Positions 41,281-51,139 of a stretch of 64,000 nt of DNA are shown here, piece by piece; position 1 is the first letter of the stretch; every line of letters begins with the position of its first letter. The notes under the pieces were generated by a model that searched no databases, was not told the DNA's origin, and saw nothing but the letters and a program-made list of their open reading frames with translations. The DNA is from Galactobacter valiniphilus. GTDB lineage: Bacteria > Actinomycetota > Actinomycetes > Actinomycetales > Micrococcaceae. The stretch is taken from assembly GCF_003575975.1 (NCBI RefSeq), contig NZ_QQXK01000005.1, positions 62,001-126,000 on the forward strand, in the 5' to 3' direction. A program made the position numbers and the translations under genes.

Positions 41281-42528
41281 ATGCCTTCTGTTCTGCCGGA
41301 CGGCGATCCGGCGCCCCTGGACGGTTCCCTGCCGGCGGAGGCCATGGCCTCCGCCGCCGGGCGCGCCCTGGGCCTCTATGTTCACGTGCCCTTCTGCTCC
41401 ATGCGTTGCGGCTACTGCGACTTCAACACGTACACGGCCTCCGAGCTGGGTCACGGCGCCTCGCGCGAGTCCTATCCCGACGCGATGAGCGCCGAGCTGG
41501 CGCTCGCTGCCCGCGTCATGGGGGAGGCGGGCCTTGACCCGCGCCCCCTCTCCACGGTGTTCTTCGGCGGCGGCACGCCCACGCTGCTCCCGGCCGAGGC
41601 GCTCGCCTCGACCCTGCGCACCGCGGTGGGTCACTTCGGGCTGGTGCCCGGCGCCGAGGTGACCACGGAGGCGAATCCGGATTCGGTCACCCCGGAGTCC
41701 CTCGCCACGCTGGCCGAGGCCGGGTTCACGCGCGTGAGCTTCGGCATGCAGTCCGCCGTGCCGCACGTCCTCAAGGTGCTGGACCGCACCCACACACCGG
41801 AGCGCGTGCCGCAGGCCGTGGCCTGGGCCCGCGAGGCCGGACTGAACGTGAGCCTCGACCTCATCTACGGCACGCCGGGGGAGTCGCTCGAGGATTGGCG
41901 GACCTCGCTCGAGGCCGTCATTGAGATGGAACCCGACCACGTCTCGGCCTACGCGCTCATTGTGGAGCAGGGCACCAAGCTGGCGGCGCAGATGCGTCGC
42001 GGCGAGGTGCCCCCGGTCGACGACGACGATCACGCCGACAAGTACGTCCTGACGGACAAGCTGCTCGGAGCGGCCGGCTACTCCTGGTACGAGGTCTCCA
42101 ACTTCTCCCGCGGCACAGAGCACCGGGCGCACCACAACGTGGCCTATTGGCTCAACCAGGATTGGTGGGGCGTCGGCCCCGGCGCGCACTCCCACCTGGG
42201 CGACGTGCGCTGGTGGAACGTCAAGCACCCGGCCGCGTACCAGCAGCGCCTGGACGCCGGGCTCTCCCCGGCCCACGCTCGGGAGGTGCCCGACGCCGAG
42301 GCGCGCCACCTCGAGGACGTCATGCTGCGCGTGCGCCTGAGCGACGGGCTGCCGCTGTCGATCCTCGCCCCCGAGGAACGCGAACGCGTGGCTGGTCTCG
42401 TGGCCGACGGGCTGGTCGAGCCGCTTCCCGCACTCAAGGCGGGGGAGGACGGCGAACGCCGCCTCGTGCTGACGCTGCGCGGCCGCCTGCTCGCCGACGG
42501 CGTGGTCCGCACGCTGCTCGGCTTCTAG
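41281..42528 (+). CDS. hemW: Radical SAM heme chaperone HemW
   Basis: HemW is a coproporphyrinogen oxidase-like radical SAM protein that binds heme and is thought to insert it into respiratory enzymes. The 415-residue protein has the HVPFCSMRCGYCDFN cluster motif (Cys 39, 43, 46), GGGTPTLLP, TTEANPDSV, RVSFGMQS, and SLDLIYGTPGES. The fourth Cys of HemN-type enzymes is replaced by Phe-Asn context (CDFN), typical for HemW. ATG 41281 follows lepA directly. Confidence 0.92.
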   Translation: MPSVLPDGDPAPLDGSLPAEAMASAAGRALGLYVHVPFCSMRCGYCDFNTYTASELGHGASRESYPDAMSAELALAARVMGEAGLDPRPLSTVFFGGGTPTLLPAEALASTLRTAVGHFGLVPGAEVTTEANPDSVTPESLATLAEAGFTRVSFGMQSAVPHVLKVLDRTHTPERVPQAVAWAREAGLNVSLDLIYGTPGESLEDWRTSLEAVIEMEPDHVSAYALIVEQGTKLAAQMRRGEVPPVDDDDHADKYVLTDKLLGAAGYSWYEVSNFSRGTEHRAHHNVAYWLNQDWWGVGPGAHSHLGDVRWWNVKHPAAYQQRLDAGLSPAHAREVPDAEARHLEDVMLRVRLSDGLPLSILAPEERERVAGLVADGLVEPLPALKAGEDGERRLVLTLRGRLLADGVVRTLLGF

Positions 42529-42555
42529 TCGCGGCCACACCGAACGCCGCAGAGA

Positions 42556-42599
42556 ACGACGGCGCCGTTCCCGTCTGAAGGCGGGAACGGCGCCGTCGT
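42556..42599 (+). terminator. Terminator after hemW
   Basis: A perfect 18-bp stem (42556-42573 with 42582-42599) with an eight-base loop starts 28 bases after the hemW stop. Its outer ACGACGGCGC matches the word recurring at other intergenic sites. Confidence 0.75.
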
Positions 42600-42637
42600 G
42601 CTGTCAACACGTGGGTGCTGGAGACCGAACGTCTCCT

Positions 42638-42694
42638 CCCGCCTTTGTCGTTCAATCCCGCACGAAAGGGGAGGGACTCAACGAGAAAGGCGGG
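42638..42694. repeat. REP-like inverted repeat copy 2
   Basis: CCCGCCTTTGTCGTT (42638-42652) is complementary at 14 of 15 positions to 42680-42694. The 27-base block 42638-42664 is similar to 29352-29378 (22 identical). It sits between converging hemW and the DUF4870 gene. Confidence 0.6.
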
Positions 42695-42750
42695 ATGGGA
42701 GGGGTCGGGGTGACGGATGACCTGCGGTAACCCGGCGCCACCGCGCCGGA

Positions 42751-43194
42751 TCAGAACAGGCGCAGGTTCAGGCGGTAGAGGTACGGGCGGCCCTTGTTGA
42801 CCTGAATGCCGCCGACGATCCCCGAGATCGTCATGAAGATCCACACCCCCACGGCCAGGAGCAGGAAGACCCAGCCGACCACGGGGATGAAGCCGAGCGC
42901 GAAGAGCACGACCACGAGGACGGAGAGCGGAAGCGTGAAGTTAAACGCCTCCTTGGACTCCTGGGCCGTGAACGGGCCGCGGTCCTTGTACACCAGGTGG
43001 ATGATGAGGCTCGGCACGAAGCCGGCCAGCGAGAAGAAGTGGGCGATCGTCGCCCAACGACGATCCTCCGCCGGCGTGAGGGGGAGGGCCTGCGGCGCGG
43101 AGCCGCTCAGCTCGGAATCGTGACGTGGCGGCACGGAGGGACCTGGCGTGGACTGCGGGGACACTGCGCGGCCTTCCTCTTCAGGGGTGGACAT
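42751..43194 (-). CDS. DUF4870 (Tic20-like) membrane protein
   Basis: A 147-residue protein: a polar Ser/Pro-rich N-terminus (about 45 residues) then three hydrophobic segments (WATIAHFFSLAGFVPSLIIH, FNFTLPLSVLVVVLFALGFIP, VFLLLAVGVWIFMTISGIVGG, each about 20 residues) with the conserved KDRGPFTAQESKEAFNF loop between helices 1 and 2. This is the DUF4870 pattern. Function is unknown. ATG 43194; a TAAACT hexamer on the minus strand (43207-43212) is a possible -10. Confidence 0.85.
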   Translation of the reverse strand: MSTPEEEGRAVSPQSTPGPSVPPRHDSELSGSAPQALPLTPAEDRRWATIAHFFSLAGFVPSLIIHLVYKDRGPFTAQESKEAFNFTLPLSVLVVVLFALGFIPVVGWVFLLLAVGVWIFMTISGIVGGIQVNKGRPYLYRLNLRLF

Positions 43195-43236
43195 GAGGCT
43201 GGCCCAAGTTTACGGATCCGCGAGGCGCGGCGCGGG

Positions 43237-44106
43237 CTACGCCTCGCCCTGTGTGACAAAGTCGATGAGTTCTTCGACACGTCCGAGCAGGCTCGGTTCC
43301 AGATCCCCGTAGTGGCGCACGCCGGACAGGATGCGCTTCCAGCCGAGCCCCACGTCCTCCTTGGTGCTGTGGGGCCAGCCCAGCCGCGTGAGGATGCCGG
43401 TCTTCCAGTCCTCCCCGCGCGGCACGACGGGCCAGGCAGCGGCGCCGATGGCGGACGGCTTCACGGCCTGCCACACGTCGATGTACGGGTGGCCCAGGAT
43501 CAACACGTTCCCGGCCGCGCCGGGAACGCGCATGGCCTCGCGGGCGATGCGTTCCTCCTTGCTGCCCGTCACGAGGTGGTCAACAAGGATGCCCAGGCGG
43601 CGCTGGGGGCCGGGCTGAAACTCCTTGATCGCCGAGGCAAGATCGTCGACGCCGTGCAGGGGTTCGACGGCGACGCCCTCGATGCGCAGATCGTGGCCCC
43701 AGACCTTCTCGACCAGCTCGGCGTCGTGGGCGCCCTCGACCCAGATGCGCGCCGCCCGGGCGGTGCGGGCCTTGGCTCCCTCCACGTACACGGAGCCGGA
43801 GGCGGAGCGGGTGGGGGCCTGCTTGGCCTTGCCCGGGGCGGGCGCCGCGGCCGGCTCCACGATTTCGACCGGGGCGCCGTCGATGAGGAAGCCGAAGCCG
43901 GCGGGGAAGGTGCGGGTCTTGCCGCGGCGGTCCTCCAGGACCAACACGCGCACGCCGCCCGAGCGCTCGGTCCGCACGACCTCGCCGACCCAGCCGGACT
44001 CCACGTCCTCGAGCAGCAGGCCGACCCTGGCCCCGACCTTGCGGGGGGCGGTGCGGGGCTGCGGGGTGATGGAGGTGGGTCCCCAGGCGTAATCCACGGT
44101 GTGCAT
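43237..44106 (-). CDS. DUF3097 family protein
   Basis: A 289-residue soluble protein found widely in actinobacteria near hemW/hrcA. It has an N-terminal beta-rich part (GARVGLLLEDVESGWVGEVVR, VLVLEDRRGKTRTFPAGFGF, quoted in parts) and a C-terminal part with Toprim-like features (IWVEGAHDAELVEKVWGHDLR, core VEGAHDAELV; RLGILVDHLVTGSKE, NVLILGHPYIDVW). The VEG-Glu and DHL/GHPYIDVW acidic residues look like a metal site, but I infer that only by resemblance. Start uncertain: ATG 44106 has AGGAG only one base away, GTG 44097 has ten. Confidence 0.85.
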   Translation of the reverse strand: MHTVDYAWGPTSITPQPRTAPRKVGARVGLLLEDVESGWVGEVVRTERSGGVRVLVLEDRRGKTRTFPAGFGFLIDGAPVEIVEPAAAPAPGKAKQAPTRSASGSVYVEGAKARTARAARIWVEGAHDAELVEKVWGHDLRIEGVAVEPLHGVDDLASAIKEFQPGPQRRLGILVDHLVTGSKEERIAREAMRVPGAAGNVLILGHPYIDVWQAVKPSAIGAAAWPVVPRGEDWKTGILTRLGWPHSTKEDVGLGWKRILSGVRHYGDLEPSLLGRVEELIDFVTQGEA

Positions 44107-44214
44107 ACTCCTCGTGGCTCGTGCTGTGCGTGCCCCTCCAGGCTAGCGACGCGCGCCCAGGCCCGGCGCCGCGGCGCGCTGGTCGCGCGGACTGGTGTTC
44201 AGCGAAGCGCGAAC

Positions 44215-44220
44215 TAGAAT
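44215..44220 (+). promoter_or_regulatory. hrcA promoter -10 (TAGAAT)
   Basis: TAGAAT directly adjoins and shares its last base with the CIRCE element, so HrcA bound there would block RNA polymerase. Transcription would start near 44227, inside the operator. Confidence 0.65.
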
Positions 44221-44246
44221 TGGCACTTGGGGGGCACGAGTGCCAG
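44220..44246 (+). promoter_or_regulatory. CIRCE operator (HrcA binding site)
   Basis: TTGGCACTT-N9-GAGTGCCAG matches the CIRCE consensus TTAGCACTC-N9-GAGTGCTAA with the exact nine-base spacer and good arm symmetry. It indicates autoregulation of hrcA-dnaJ by heat shock. Confidence 0.85.
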
Positions 44247-44282
44247 AGTAGATCGGTCGAGCGGAAGGAGGGCAGTCCCACA

Positions 44283-45311
44283 GTGAGCGATCAGTTGCGT
44301 TCCCAAGCGCGCCGCCTGCAGGTGTTGCGCGCGGTCGTGGAGGACTATGTCCACTCCCGCGAACCCGTCGGGTCCAAGGCTCTCGTGGAGCGCCACGGCC
44401 TCGGCGTCTCGGCCGCCACGATCCGCAACGACATGGCCGCCCTGGAGGACGAGGGACTCGTCACCGCCCCGCACACCTCGGCCGGGCGCGTCCCCACCGA
44501 AAAGGGCTACCGCTACTTCGTGGACCGGATCGAGGAGGTCAAGCCGCTCTCAGCGGCGGAACGCCGCGCCATCCGCTCGCTCCTCGAGGGCTCGGATGAT
44601 CTCGACGAGGTGCTCTCGCGCACAGCGCGCGTGCTCTCGCATCTCACGCAGCAGGTGGCCGTGATCCAGGTCCCGCGCCTCGAAACCGCGCGCGTGCGCC
44701 ACGTGGAGCTCGTTTCCCTCGGCCAGCGCCAGCTCATGCTCGTGCTGATCTCCAGCGCCGGGGCCGTGCGCCAGCGCGTGCTCGCCGTGGACGAGGAGCT
44801 CGTCGACGCCGAGGTCGCCGTCCTCAAGGAATCGGTGCTCGCCCTCGTCGGAGGCGAACCCGTCGCCGGCCTCGGCGTGTCGCTGGCGCTCCTGCCCGAG
44901 CGGGTGCCGCTGACGCTGCGGGCGCTGGCCGCCGCCGTCGCCGAGGGCCTCATCGACCTCGCCGAGGCCGAACGCCCCGATCGCATGCTCTGGGCCGGCA
45001 CCGCCAACCTCGCGCGCGTCTCCGACGACTTTCGCGGCAACATCACGCCCGTGTTGGAGACCCTCGAGGAGCAGGTGGTCATGGTGCGGCTCCTCTCGGA
45101 GATGGAGCAGGACGCCCACGGCGTGGCCGTGAGCATCGGCAGCGAGAACCCCCACGCCACCCTCACGCAGGCCTCCGTGGTCGCCTCCGGCTACGGGCCG
45201 GGCAACCACGCGATGATCGGCGTGGTGGGCCCCACCCGCATGGACTACCCAGGCTCGATCGCCGCCGTGCGCGCGATCGCCCGTTATCTCAGCCGAATCC
45301 TCTCGGCCTAA
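44283..45311 (+). CDS. hrcA: Heat-inducible transcription repressor HrcA
   Basis: HrcA represses groE/dnaJ genes through CIRCE and is kept active by GroEL. The 342-residue protein has a winged-helix N-terminus (RRLQVLRAVVEDYVHSREPVGSKAL, part; SAATIRNDMAALEDEGL), the TAPHTSAGRVPTEKGYRYFVD motif (core HTSAGRVPTEKGYR), a GAF-like middle and the C-terminal VGPTRMDYPG signature. GTG 44283 follows AAGGAGG at about eleven bases. A CIRCE element lies upstream. Confidence 0.95.
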   Translation: MSDQLRSQARRLQVLRAVVEDYVHSREPVGSKALVERHGLGVSAATIRNDMAALEDEGLVTAPHTSAGRVPTEKGYRYFVDRIEEVKPLSAAERRAIRSLLEGSDDLDEVLSRTARVLSHLTQQVAVIQVPRLETARVRHVELVSLGQRQLMLVLISSAGAVRQRVLAVDEELVDAEVAVLKESVLALVGGEPVAGLGVSLALLPERVPLTLRALAAAVAEGLIDLAEAERPDRMLWAGTANLARVSDDFRGNITPVLETLEEQVVMVRLLSEMEQDAHGVAVSIGSENPHATLTQASVVASGYGPGNHAMIGVVGPTRMDYPGSIAAVRAIARYLSRILSA

Positions 45312-45388
45312 CCCTCGTGGCGCCGACCGCACAACCCCCGCGGTTCCGGCGAAAATACAGCATCTGAAAGGAAGCGGAGCGAAGCATC

Positions 45389-46501
45389 ATGGCGACGCAC
45401 TACGAAACCCTCGGCGTGTCCAAGGACGCCAGCGGCGAGGAAATCAAGAAGGCCTACCGCAAGCTGGCGCGCAAGCTGCACCCCGACGTGAACCCCGGCC
45501 CCGAGGCGGCCGCGGAATTCAAGGCCGTCACCCACGCCTACGAGGTGCTCTCCGACGCCGATAAGCGCGCCAACTACGACGCCACGGGCAACGAGAACGG
45601 CAATGGCGCCCAGGGCGGTTTTGGCGGCGGCTTTGGTGGCTTCGGCGACATCTTCGAGTCCTTCTTTGGCGGCGGCGGCCAGGCTGGTCCGCGTTCCCGC
45701 CGCGAGCCGGGGCGCGACGCCCTCGTGCGCGTGGAGATCAGCCTGGAGGACGCCGTCAAGGGCACCGTGTACCCGCTGCAGCTGCGCACCGCCGTGGTCT
45801 GCCCCGTGTGCGATGGCGAGTGCACCGAGCCTGGCACGCATCCCCAGACCTGCGAGATCTGCCACGGCGCCGGCCACGTCCAGCGCCCCGTGCGCTCCAT
45901 CCTCGGCCAGATGATGACCGTCGCCGAGTGCCCCGCCTGCCAGGGCTACGGCACCACGCTTCCCAAGCCCTGCCCCGAGTGCGCGGGCGCCGGCCGCATC
46001 GCCTCGCAGCTGGAGAAGCAGCTGCGCATCCCCGCCGGCGTGGCCACCGGCACCCGCATCCACCTCGCCGGCCAGGGCGAGGCCGGCCCGGGCGGCGGCC
46101 CGCAGGGCGACCTCTACGTCGAGATCGACGTGGAACGCCACCCCGTCTTCGAGCGCGAGGGCAACGACCTGAAGGCCGTCCTGACGGTGCCGCTGACCGC
46201 GGCCGCCCTCGGCACGGACCTCACGCTTGAGACCTTTGACGGTGAGCAGATCGTCTCCATCCGCCCCGGCACGGAGAGCGGCGACACCGTCAAGCTCGAC
46301 GATCTCGGCGTGCCGCGCCTGCGCGGCGGCGGGCGCGGCGATCTCGTGGTCGAGGTGCGCGTGGCCACGCCGCGCAACCTCGACGACGAGCAGCGCGAGC
46401 TCCTGCAGAAGCTCGCCGCGCTGCGCGGCGAGACCTTCACCGAGGGCAAGTTCGAGACGCGCGGCCTGATGTCGCGCCTGCGCGACAAGCTGCGGGGCTG
46501 A
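45389..46501 (+). CDS. dnaJ: Chaperone DnaJ
   Basis: Type I Hsp40 co-chaperone of DnaK. The 370-residue protein has an N-terminal J domain with LHPDVN (HPD), a Gly/Phe-rich linker (about 71-95), a zinc domain ([32 protein letters not shown]) and the C-terminal substrate domain. In the first zinc repeat the usual final Gly is Cys (GEC). It lies 77 bases after hrcA, the arrangement of the second dnaJ copy in actinobacteria, and should share CIRCE control. Confidence 0.94.
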   Translation: MATHYETLGVSKDASGEEIKKAYRKLARKLHPDVNPGPEAAAEFKAVTHAYEVLSDADKRANYDATGNENGNGAQGGFGGGFGGFGDIFESFFGGGGQAGPRSRREPGRDALVRVEISLEDAVKGTVYPLQLRTAVVCPVCDGECTEPGTHPQTCEICHGAGHVQRPVRSILGQMMTVAECPACQGYGTTLPKPCPECAGAGRIASQLEKQLRIPAGVATGTRIHLAGQGEAGPGGGPQGDLYVEIDVERHPVFEREGNDLKAVLTVPLTAAALGTDLTLETFDGEQIVSIRPGTESGDTVKLDDLGVPRLRGGGRGDLVVEVRVATPRNLDDEQRELLQKLAALRGETFTEGKFETRGLMSRLRDKLRG

Positions 46502-46503
46502 GC

Positions 46504-47316
46504 GTGTCCCGCCAGGCCTTCCTGGATCCCGCCGCGGCGGCGGGTGTCGCCGTGGGGGAGAGCTTCGAGCTCTCCGCCGCCGAGGCGCACCACGCCAAGG
46601 TCAAGCGCGTCCGTCAGGGCGAACAGATCGACGTGGTCGACGGCGCCGGCCGCCGCCTCGTGTGCGAGGTGCTCGAGGCCGAGGCGGGAGTGCTGCTGCG
46701 CGTCCTGGCCGAGGAACTCGACGACGCCGCGGCCCGGCCGCGCTTCGTGCTCGTGCAGGCGCTGTCCAAGCAGGATCGCGATCTCCAGGCGGTGGAGAGC
46801 TGCGTGGAGATCGGCATCGACGCCGTCATCCCGTGGCAGGCCGATCGCTCCATCGTGCGCTGGAAGGACGACCGCGCGGCCAAGGCCCACGCCAAGTGGG
46901 AGCACCAGGTGGCGGCCGCGGTGAAGCAGTCGCGCCGTTCCACCCTGCCCCCCGTCGAGGCGCTCGTGAGCTCCAAGTCGCTCGCCGCGCGGGCGGCTGA
47001 GGTGACCGCGGCGGGCGGGCTCATGCTCGTGTTGCACGAGGCGGCCACGGTGCCGCTGCTCGAGGCGCTCGGCACCCCGGGCGACCCCGAGCGCCCGGGC
47101 GCCGGAACCGAGGTGCTCTTTGTCGTGGGTCCCGAGGGCGGCATCTCGGACGCCGAGCTCGCGGCGCTGGAGGCCGCCGGGGCCCGGACGGTGGTGCTCG
47201 GAACACACGTCCTGCGGGCCTCGACGGCTGGCTCCGTGGCGCTCGTCCTGTTGCTGCAGGCCTACGGCGCCTTTGGCGCCCCGGCGACGGCCCCACGCCC
47301 GCCCGCCACCGACTAG
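46504..47316 (+). CDS. rsmE: 16S rRNA (uracil-1498-N3)-methyltransferase
   Basis: RsmE methylates U1498 of 16S rRNA. The 270-residue SPOUT enzyme has an N-terminal PUA-like domain (LSAAEAHHAKVKRVRQGEQIDVVDG, part) and the knotted domain with VLVQALSKQDRDLQAVESCVEIGID (core QALSKQDRDLQ), QSRRSTLPPVE, and FVVGPEGGISDAEL, HVLRASTAGSVAL. GTG 46504 starts two bases after dnaJ; the dnaJ-rsmE pair is conserved. Confidence 0.94.
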   Translation: MSRQAFLDPAAAAGVAVGESFELSAAEAHHAKVKRVRQGEQIDVVDGAGRRLVCEVLEAEAGVLLRVLAEELDDAAARPRFVLVQALSKQDRDLQAVESCVEIGIDAVIPWQADRSIVRWKDDRAAKAHAKWEHQVAAAVKQSRRSTLPPVEALVSSKSLAARAAEVTAAGGLMLVLHEAATVPLLEALGTPGDPERPGAGTEVLFVVGPEGGISDAELAALEAAGARTVVLGTHVLRASTAGSVALVLLLQAYGAFGAPATAPRPPATD

Positions 47317-47362
47317 ACTTGGCCTTCAAGACATCGCCCACGAGGAGAGGCCCCAGGCGTTC

Positions 47363-48397
47363 ATGACGGAGAGCTCGACGAGCCAACCGGACACCCTTGA
47401 CATCGCGTTCCCCGACGCGGCGAGCATGATCGCCACGCTCGGCCCCCAGGACACGCTGCTGCGCATCCTGGCTGGCGTGTGGCGCAACGTCAGGCTTCAA
47501 CCGCTGGGGGAGAGCCTGCGCCTCGTCGGCCCGGCGGCCGAGGTCGGCTCGGTCTCCCGGGTCATCGCCCAGGCCCGCGCCGCCGCCGCCTCCGGCTCGG
47601 CCATCACCTCCCAGGTGGTGGAGCGCCTCATCCGCGCCGAGAAGCAGCTCGCGGCCCCGGCGCCTGATCCGAGCCTCACGGTGGATGTCCTGCGCCATCG
47701 CGGCCGGCACATCCGCCCCAAGACGGTGAACCAGGCCGCGTACATCGACTCGATGGACACGCACACCATCACCTTCGGCGTGGGTCCGGCCGGCACGGGC
47801 AAGACGTACCTGGCCATGGCGCGCGCCGTCGCCGCCCTGCAGTCCAAGGAGATCTCGCGGATCATCCTGACCCGCCCCGCCGTCGAGGCGGGGGAGTCCC
47901 TCGGCTTCCTGCCTGGCACGCTCGCCGACAAGATCGACCCGTACCTGCGCCCGCTCTACGACGCGCTCCACGACATGGTCGAGGCCGAGACGATCCCGCG
48001 GCTCATCGCCGCGGGCACCATCGAGGTGGCGCCGCTCGCCTACATGCGCGGTCGCACGCTCAACGACGCCTTCGTCATCCTGGACGAGGCGCAGAACACC
48101 ACGGCCGAGCAGATGAAGATGTTCCTCACCCGACTCGGCTTCGGTTCGCGCATGGTCGTCACGGGCGACGTCACGCAGGTGGACCTCCCCGGAGGCAAGG
48201 CCTCCGGACTCAAGGTGGTCACCGAGATCCTGGCCGGCATCGACGACATCGCGATCTGCCGGCTCGACGCCGGCGACGTGGTCCGCCATCGCCTCGTGGG
48301 CGACATCGTGGACGCCTACTCCCGTTGGGACGAGTCCCGTCCCCACCCCACCCAGCGCCGTCGCGGCGCACAGCAGCCGAAGGGAAACGCCAAGTGA
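47363..48397 (+). CDS. phoH: PhoH-like ATPase
   Basis: A 344-residue PhoH family protein: a KH-like N-terminal domain ([17 protein letters not shown]) then the P-loop domain with [20 protein letters not shown] (Walker A GPAGTGKT) and [22 protein letters not shown] (Walker B ILDEAQN). PhoH proteins are RNA-associated NTPases; linkage to ybeY and era points to ribosome/RNA quality control. ATG 47363; the stop overlaps the ybeY GTG by four bases. Confidence 0.93.
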   Translation: MTESSTSQPDTLDIAFPDAASMIATLGPQDTLLRILAGVWRNVRLQPLGESLRLVGPAAEVGSVSRVIAQARAAAASGSAITSQVVERLIRAEKQLAAPAPDPSLTVDVLRHRGRHIRPKTVNQAAYIDSMDTHTITFGVGPAGTGKTYLAMARAVAALQSKEISRIILTRPAVEAGESLGFLPGTLADKIDPYLRPLYDALHDMVEAETIPRLIAAGTIEVAPLAYMRGRTLNDAFVILDEAQNTTAEQMKMFLTRLGFGSRMVVTGDVTQVDLPGGKASGLKVVTEILAGIDDIAICRLDAGDVVRHRLVGDIVDAYSRWDESRPHPTQRRRGAQQPKGNAK

Positions 48398-48867
48398 GCG
48401 TCGAAGTGAGCAACGAGTCCGGCCTCGAGGCCGATCTGGAGGAGCTCACCGCGCTCGCGGGCCACCTCCTCGACTCCCTGCACGTGCATCCGGATGCGGA
48501 GCTCTCCATCGTCCTGATGGACGAGGAGGCCATGGAGGAGCTGCACCTGAAGTGGATGGACCTGCCGGGTCCCACCGATGTCATGTCCTTCCCGTTGGAT
48601 GAGCTGCGCCCGGGCACTCCGAGCGCCCTGTCAGGTCCCGGCATGCTCGGCGACATCGTGCTTTGCCCCTCCGTCGCCGCCAAGCAGGCGGCGGCCGGCG
48701 GCCACAGCACGCAGGACGAGCTCGACCTGCTGACGACCCACGGCGTGCTGCACCTCCTCGGCTACGACCACGACGAGCCGGAGACGAAGGCGGAGATGTT
48801 CGGGCTGCAGCGCGAGCTGCTCGAGGCCTTCCTTGGCCGCCCCGCTCCCAAGGAGACGATCGCTTAA
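48394..48867 (+). CDS. ybeY: Endoribonuclease YbeY
   Basis: YbeY is a zinc-dependent RNase in 16S rRNA 3' maturation and 70S quality control. The 157-residue protein has [30 protein letters not shown] and the metal motif [15 protein letters not shown] (three His). GTG 48394 overlaps phoH and begins [10 protein letters not shown]. The next gene starts immediately after the stop. Confidence 0.95.
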   Translation: MSVEVSNESGLEADLEELTALAGHLLDSLHVHPDAELSIVLMDEEAMEELHLKWMDLPGPTDVMSFPLDELRPGTPSALSGPGMLGDIVLCPSVAAKQAAAGGHSTQDELDLLTTHGVLHLLGYDHDEPETKAEMFGLQRELLEAFLGRPAPKETIA

Positions 48868-50157
48868 GTGACCGGATGGTTGCTCGTGGCCGTCGCGCTC
48901 GTCTTTGTCGCGACGGCCGCGATCCTCTCCGCCGTTGAGGCGGCCTATCTCGCCCTGTCCCAGGCGGAGGCGGAGCGCCTCACCGAGGACGGCGCCCGCC
49001 CGCGGCTCGCCGCCATCCTCAAGGATCCGGTGCGCCATACCCGCGCCGTGCGTTTCTGGAGGATCTGGTTCGAGGCGGCCGCCGGTGTTGCCACGGCGCT
49101 CGCCTTCGTCGGCTGGCTGCATTCGGTGTGGTGGGCCGGCCTGTGGGCCACGCTCACCATGGCCGCCCTCGGCTTCGTGGTCGTGGGGGCCTCCCCGCGC
49201 CGCATCGGTCGCGCCCACGCCGGCGCCGTGGCGGCGGCGACCGCCCCGCTCGTGCGCGCGGGCGCCGTCGTTCTCGGCCCGGTTCCCGGTTGGCTCGTCC
49301 GTCTCGTGACGCCGGCCTCGGCGAGCACCGAGGAGGCCACCTTTTTCACGGAGGAACACTTCCGCGACCTCGTGGACCGGGCCAACGAGGCGAACGTCCT
49401 GGAGGACGTGGAGGCCGACATCATTCATTCGGTCTTCGACCTGGGCGACACCCTCGTCCGGGCCGTCATGGTGCCGCGCACCGACATGATCACGGTGAGC
49501 GCCGACGTCTCGGTCAAGAAGGCCCTGCGCCTCTCGCTGCGCTCGGGGTGCTCCCGCCTGCCCGTCATCGGCGAGGACGCTGACGACATCCGTGGCGTCG
49601 TGTACCTCAAGGACCTCGTCCGCCTCGCGCTCGAGGAGAACCGCGCCGACGAGCCGGTCATCGTCGGCTCCCGCCCCGTGCGCTACGTCCCCGAATCCAA
49701 ACTCGTGGCCGAGCTGCTGCAGGAGCTGCAACGCGAGGCGACCCACCTGGCCATCGTGGTCGACGAATACGGCGGAACGGCCGGCCTCGTTACCCTCGAG
49801 GACCTGCTCGAGGAGATCGTCGGCGAGATCGACGACGAGTACGACGCCGAGCGGGCCGAGGTCCAGCCCCTCGGCGAGAACGCCTTCCTGGTCCCCGCCG
49901 GCCTCGACATCGATGACCTGGGCGACCTCTTCGGCGAGGAGCTGCACGACGACGAGGTGGACACGGTGGGCGGCCTGCTCGCCAAGGCCATCTCACGCGT
50001 GCCCATCGTCGGCTCGCACGCCGTGGTCGGCGACCTCGAGCTGCGCGCAGAGTCCCTCTCCGGCCGCCGCAATCGCGTCGGCACCATCCGCGTCACCCGC
50101 CTCGCGCCCCGCGAGGATCAAGCCACCACCCCAGCAGAGCAGGAGCCGCGCTCATGA
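48868..50157 (+). CDS. CNNM/CBS-domain hemolysin-type membrane protein (CorC family)
   Basis: A 429-residue protein: an N-terminal CNNM (DUF21) domain of about three to four membrane helices ([21 protein letters not shown] at the start), then a CBS pair ([42 protein letters not shown], shown in part; [28 protein letters not shown], core [19 protein letters not shown]) and a C-terminal CorC_HlyC domain. Family members are implicated in magnesium export or resistance. It fits the conserved ybeY-CNNM-era order and is coupled to era by an ATGA overlap. Confidence 0.9.
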   Translation: MTGWLLVAVALVFVATAAILSAVEAAYLALSQAEAERLTEDGARPRLAAILKDPVRHTRAVRFWRIWFEAAAGVATALAFVGWLHSVWWAGLWATLTMAALGFVVVGASPRRIGRAHAGAVAAATAPLVRAGAVVLGPVPGWLVRLVTPASASTEEATFFTEEHFRDLVDRANEANVLEDVEADIIHSVFDLGDTLVRAVMVPRTDMITVSADVSVKKALRLSLRSGCSRLPVIGEDADDIRGVVYLKDLVRLALEENRADEPVIVGSRPVRYVPESKLVAELLQELQREATHLAIVVDEYGGTAGLVTLEDLLEEIVGEIDDEYDAERAEVQPLGENAFLVPAGLDIDDLGDLFGEELHDDEVDTVGGLLAKAISRVPIVGSHAVVGDLELRAESLSGRRNRVGTIRVTRLAPREDQATTPAEQEPRS

Positions 50158-51119
50158 ATCCACTCGAGAACGAGCCCCTCACCCCGGAGAACGCGCCGGC
50201 GGACTTCCGCGCCGGCTTCGCGTCCTTCGTGGGGCGCCCCAATGCGGGCAAGTCGACGCTGACGAACGCGCTCGTCGGCACCAAGATCGCCATCACCTCG
50301 TCCAAGCCGCAGACGACGCGTCACACCATTCGCGGCATCGTGCACCGCCCAGATCACCAGCTGGTCCTCGTGGACACGCCCGGCCTGCACCGCCCCCGCA
50401 CGCTCCTGGGCCAGCGCCTCAACGATCTTGTCGAGGCCACGCTGTCCGAGGTCGACGTGGTGGGCTTCTGCACGCCCGCCGACGAGCCCATCGGCCCCGG
50501 CGACCGCTTCATCGTGCAGCAGCTGGCCCTCCTGGGCCGCACGCCGATCATTGCCCTCGTGACCAAGACCGACAAGGTCGGCAAGGAGAAGCTCGGCGAG
50601 CACTTGCTCTCCGTGGCCAAGCTGGGGGAGGAGCTGCTCGGCGAGGGCGGCTTCAAGGAGATCGTTCCGGTCTCTGCCGTGGCCGGGCACCAGGTGGAGT
50701 CGGTCGACGAGGTCCTGAGCCGCTACCTGCCGCTCTCCCCGCCGCTCTACCCGGCCGGCGAGCTCACCGACGAGCCCGAGACCGTCCTGGTCGCCGAGCT
50801 CATCCGCGAGGCCGCGCTGGAGGGCGTGCGCGACGAGCTGCCGCACTCGCTCGCCGTGGTCGTCGAGGAGATGAGCGCGCGCGAGGATCGTCCCGAGGAC
50901 AATCCGCTCACCGACATCCACGCCTTCCTCTACGTGGAGCGCCCCAGCCAGAAGGCGATCGTCATCGGCAAGGGCGGCGCGCGCCTGCGCGACGTGGGGT
51001 CCCGCGCCCGCGCGTCCATCGAGAAGATCCTCGGGACCAAGGTCTACCTGGACCTGCGCGTCAAGGTCGCCAAGGAGTGGCAGCGCGATCCCAAGCAGCT
51101 GGGCCGCTTGGGCTTCTGA
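50154..51119 (+). CDS. era: GTPase Era
   Basis: Era binds the 3' end of 16S rRNA and helps 30S maturation. The 321-residue protein has GRPNAGKSTL (G1), QTTRHTIRG (G2), DTPGLHRPR (G3), TKTDKVG (G4), SAVAG (G5) and a C-terminal KH domain (VIGKGGARLRDVGSRARASIEKIL, core GKGGARLRDVG). ATG 50154 overlaps the CNNM gene. A perfect hairpin follows 20 bases after its stop. Confidence 0.95.
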   Translation: MNPLENEPLTPENAPADFRAGFASFVGRPNAGKSTLTNALVGTKIAITSSKPQTTRHTIRGIVHRPDHQLVLVDTPGLHRPRTLLGQRLNDLVEATLSEVDVVGFCTPADEPIGPGDRFIVQQLALLGRTPIIALVTKTDKVGKEKLGEHLLSVAKLGEELLGEGGFKEIVPVSAVAGHQVESVDEVLSRYLPLSPPLYPAGELTDEPETVLVAELIREAALEGVRDELPHSLAVVVEEMSAREDRPEDNPLTDIHAFLYVERPSQKAIVIGKGGARLRDVGSRARASIEKILGTKVYLDLRVKVAKEWQRDPKQLGRLGF

Positions 51120-51139
51120 TCGGGCACTCAAGGCAAGGA

